Source: Megamerina dolium
Lineage: Eukaryota > Arthropoda > Insecta > Diptera > Megamerinidae
Length of the DNA stretch: 64,000 nucleotides
Assembly (NCBI GenBank): GCA_963854835.1
Contig: OY978526.1
Span: 10,495,277-10,559,276, forward strand
Reading direction: 5' to 3'
Below, in pieces: positions 62,119 to 64,000 of the stretch (position 1 is its first letter; the number at the start of each line of letters is the position of its first letter). Below the pieces are notes generated by a model. That model did no database searches. It was not told the DNA's origin and saw only the letters and a list, made by a program, of their open reading frames with translations. Made by a program: the position numbers and the translations under genes.

Positions 62119-62634
62119 TGCTGCAACTAGCCACGAACGTAAAAACGTAGAACGTGTCAGCTGACACGACCTATCTTATGTGTTAACGAAAACTCACCAC
62201 CGTATGACGGTGACGTTCCCGTAGCCCGTAGCGGAGAGAATCAACAGCAATTTGATTTTTACGTAAACCCGTGTCAGCTGATCGCTCTATATGTTTACAG
62301 GGTTACCAGCTTCGACTTTTATAAATGAATAAAAAATTAACTAAAAAAGTTTAGTTTTTTTTTAATTAATCAAATCTATCATCGTGTTTAGTTATGTATT
62401 AATATATACTTCACCTATATTAATTTTTTTTTAGTTTCTAACATCTATATTATGAAATTTGATCATGAAAATGGTAAGTGTGATTAAAATCATGCACGCA
62501 CAGTGATACAAGGCAACATTGTTATGTATGTATACAAGAAAGAACAGTCGATTTCTCCGTCGCCGCTACGGGCATAACTTTTGACAAATTTTTGTTCTTA
62601 CGTACGGGCGGTACGTTCGTAGCTAGTTGCACTA
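62119..62634. mobile_element. PIF/Harbinger-like TIR element inserted in SINE D (TAA duplication)
   Basis: The inverted ends are TGCAACTAGCCACGAACGTA and TACGTTCGTAGCTAGTTGCA. The right end finishes in CACTA, and TAA flanks both sides (62116-62118, 62635-62637). A segment inside (ACACGACCTATCTTATG through AACTCACCAC) also occurs at about 51660-51750. Confidence 0.6.
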
Positions 62635-62891
62635 TAAGTATGTTCTCAGAGAGAGGGCAGTTAAAATAATCTTATACAGCAGCTGATATAGCTGCTTTAC
62701 CAAATTGTGTATAAGCGGTTACTCAAATTAAGTTATTAAAATATCTGCACAGCAATACTGAATATGTATACAATGCTTCCACTGAACACGAATGAAATAC
62801 ACAACAAAAGAGGAATGGACGTGGAAAAGTTCATTCATCTTGCATATTTTGTATATTTTTGTTAAAGTAAAAAAAACCATCTACATATTAA

Positions 62892-63205
62892 TAGTGCGAT
62901 TAGTTACCAAGTAAGGTGAGATAAATGGACCTTGGTCGATCACGTGGTTGAGTGCTTCCGGGACGTAGACTCGTCCATTCTTGGGAAGCGTAGAAAAGAG
63001 ATAGCTAGGTTTAGTATAAAATAGGAATATGATAGAGAGAAAAGAGAATGGCTCTCATATGCTCCGTTGAAAATCTAATTTCTACAGATTCCAATGTTAC
63101 GTTACCTACTAATCCGTTTTGTCTAATCGCTCTTATGGCTTTTGTATGAAATAGACCTGAACAGCTGATCCGTTACCTACCAATAAGTGTTGACCAATCG
63201 CACTA
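62892..63205. mobile_element. PIF/Harbinger-like MITE, copy 2 (TAA duplication)
   Basis: The ends TAGTGCGATTAGT and ACCAATCGCACTA are inverted repeats, flanked by TAA at 62889-62891 and 63206-63208. Most of the inside matches 43872-44175. About 60 bases near 62930-62990 are not in copy 1. Confidence 0.82.
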
Positions 63206-63594
63206 TAACTCGTCCTGTAAATCCATTGCCATTAAAATTCTGTCCTTGTGTATTATTTTTTTTGTCTGCACAGAGCTAACTATCAATTTCTACTGTAGTC
63301 TACGATTTTTCTAATTTTTATATTTTTTTTATATTTTCCACATTTTCGTTGCTTTACTTCAAGTTACGATACTCGTGGCTACTTTTGTACCATTAGTTTT
63401 TATTTGCAACTGCAAATTTTTCTCGTGAACTCTTTTCTTAAGATTGGATCGATTTCAAGTGAAATAGTTACATAAAAACGTAGTCTCCTAAATAAGAAGT
63501 AAAATACCACAAAAACCGAAGCTTCTATATGAAATTCCCCATGGCTCCAAAAATTCAAATTATCATACGAAACCCACTAGTATTTATTAGTGAC

Positions 63595-63657
63595 TGTCCA
63601 CATTGGTCTGCCCACCTCGCTCGAACAGTTGCGCCTGGGCAGGCCAATGTGGACAGG
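63595..63657. repeat. foldback hairpin with 21-base arms
   Basis: The arms CTGTCCACATTGGTCTGCCCA and TGGGCAGGCCAATGTGGACAG pair with one mismatch around a 21-base loop (CCTCGCTCGAACAGTTGCGCC). The loop and arms resemble the two ends of the insertion at 49275-50192, so it may be a minimal member of that family. Confidence 0.65.
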
Positions 63658-64000
63658 CACCTCGTTAACGAAAATATCGCATACTAAATACATAGTCACA
63701 ACTCGAAGAATCACAAATATTCAGGGCAACAAAAAACAGTTTCTATCAAAATCATTGTAATATTAATATTATTAATATGTCAAATTGAGTTTTATAACGA
63801 ACACCTTCATGAAAGGAAGTACTGCTGAATTTTTATTATATTTATATTTTGGCTGAGAAAATGAAAGATAATTTGGAACTATGACTGTTTAACTGAAATT
63901 TTTTGAATTGACTAGTGGTACTATTTCATCAAAAAGAGACCCTTACCAATGCAATACAGACGATTGTGCCCACTTTTTTCAGATAAAGTGACATAACTTC

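Larger units (their letters stand above)
61640..62665 (+). mobile_element. tRNA-derived SINE, copy D, 3' part split by two DNA transposons
   Basis: Three pieces match the SINE in order: 61640-61697 (TAAGTAGATCCCATCTAA and AATTCAACAAGCACAACAG), 62065-62118 (GGTATCACAATGGACC) and 62638-62665 (GTTCTCAGAGAGAGGGCAG). They are separated by the elements at 61698-62064 and 62119-62634. The tRNA-like head is missing. Confidence 0.65.
61134..64000. other. transposon-rich intergenic DNA beyond Atg14
   Basis: After the Atg14 promoter area the sequence is a stack of repeats (SINE D, two TIR elements, a MITE and a hairpin). No host coding segment is visible to the end of the window. Confidence 0.6.

Overview
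The window is nuclear DNA from a higher fly. The base composition is AT-rich, introns are short with GT/AG ends, and the coding sequences carry CAG/CAA and GCN runs typical of Diptera. Six multi-exon genes have clear Drosophila counterparts. Cyclorrhaphan fly, most likely a tephritid fruit fly, is an inference from the protein sequences and the mariner-rich intergenic DNA; nothing in the window names the species. I rebuilt exon structures by hand from reading frame, phase and GT/AG sites, and every multi-exon model below has a total coding length divisible by three.

Layout. 1-5200: gene-poor, with an intron-containing tRNA-Ile(UAU) on the minus strand, a pair of near-palindromes, and a TIR element hosting a tRNA-derived SINE. 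5342-8390 (+): secreted alkaline phosphatase. 11534-14100 (-): Wsck, a WSC/FN3 receptor-type pseudokinase. 15160-16399: a decayed mariner with intact TIRs and TA duplication. 18968-20863 (+): atlastin, with an open in-frame extension after its stop. 22195-22485 (-): a two-exon, 62-residue metallothionein-like gene. 24335-42412 (-): puf, the USP34-type deubiquitinase, about 4066 residues in 25 coding exons. Its introns hold a LINE with a nested SINE and a dead mariner. 54927-58595 (+): yemanuclein (ubinuclein/UBN1 family), also with an open in-frame extension after a UGA-C stop. 59551-61133 (-): Atg14, convergent with yem. 61134-64000: nested transposons.

The most notable feature is a direct tandem duplication of about 6.5 kb (unit 1 about 40484-47195, unit 2 about 47201-53690). 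It copied the first three exons and upstream DNA of puf into the space between puf and yem. The copy has diverged strongly, but its three exons still splice in frame into an uninterrupted 507-codon reading frame that stops before any catalytic domain. This looks like a young gene encoding a non-catalytic N-terminal USP34 fragment.

The resident genes are housekeeping functions not obviously linked to one another: ER membrane fusion (atl), ubiquitin removal (puf), H3.3 deposition (yem), autophagy initiation (Atg14), metal buffering and phosphate-ester hydrolysis. The spaces between them are built from several repeat families: a tRNA-derived SINE (four copies or parts), mariner and Tc1-like elements, PIF/Harbinger-like MITEs with TWA duplications, foldback elements and two non-LTR retrotransposon types. 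Several of these are nested in one another.
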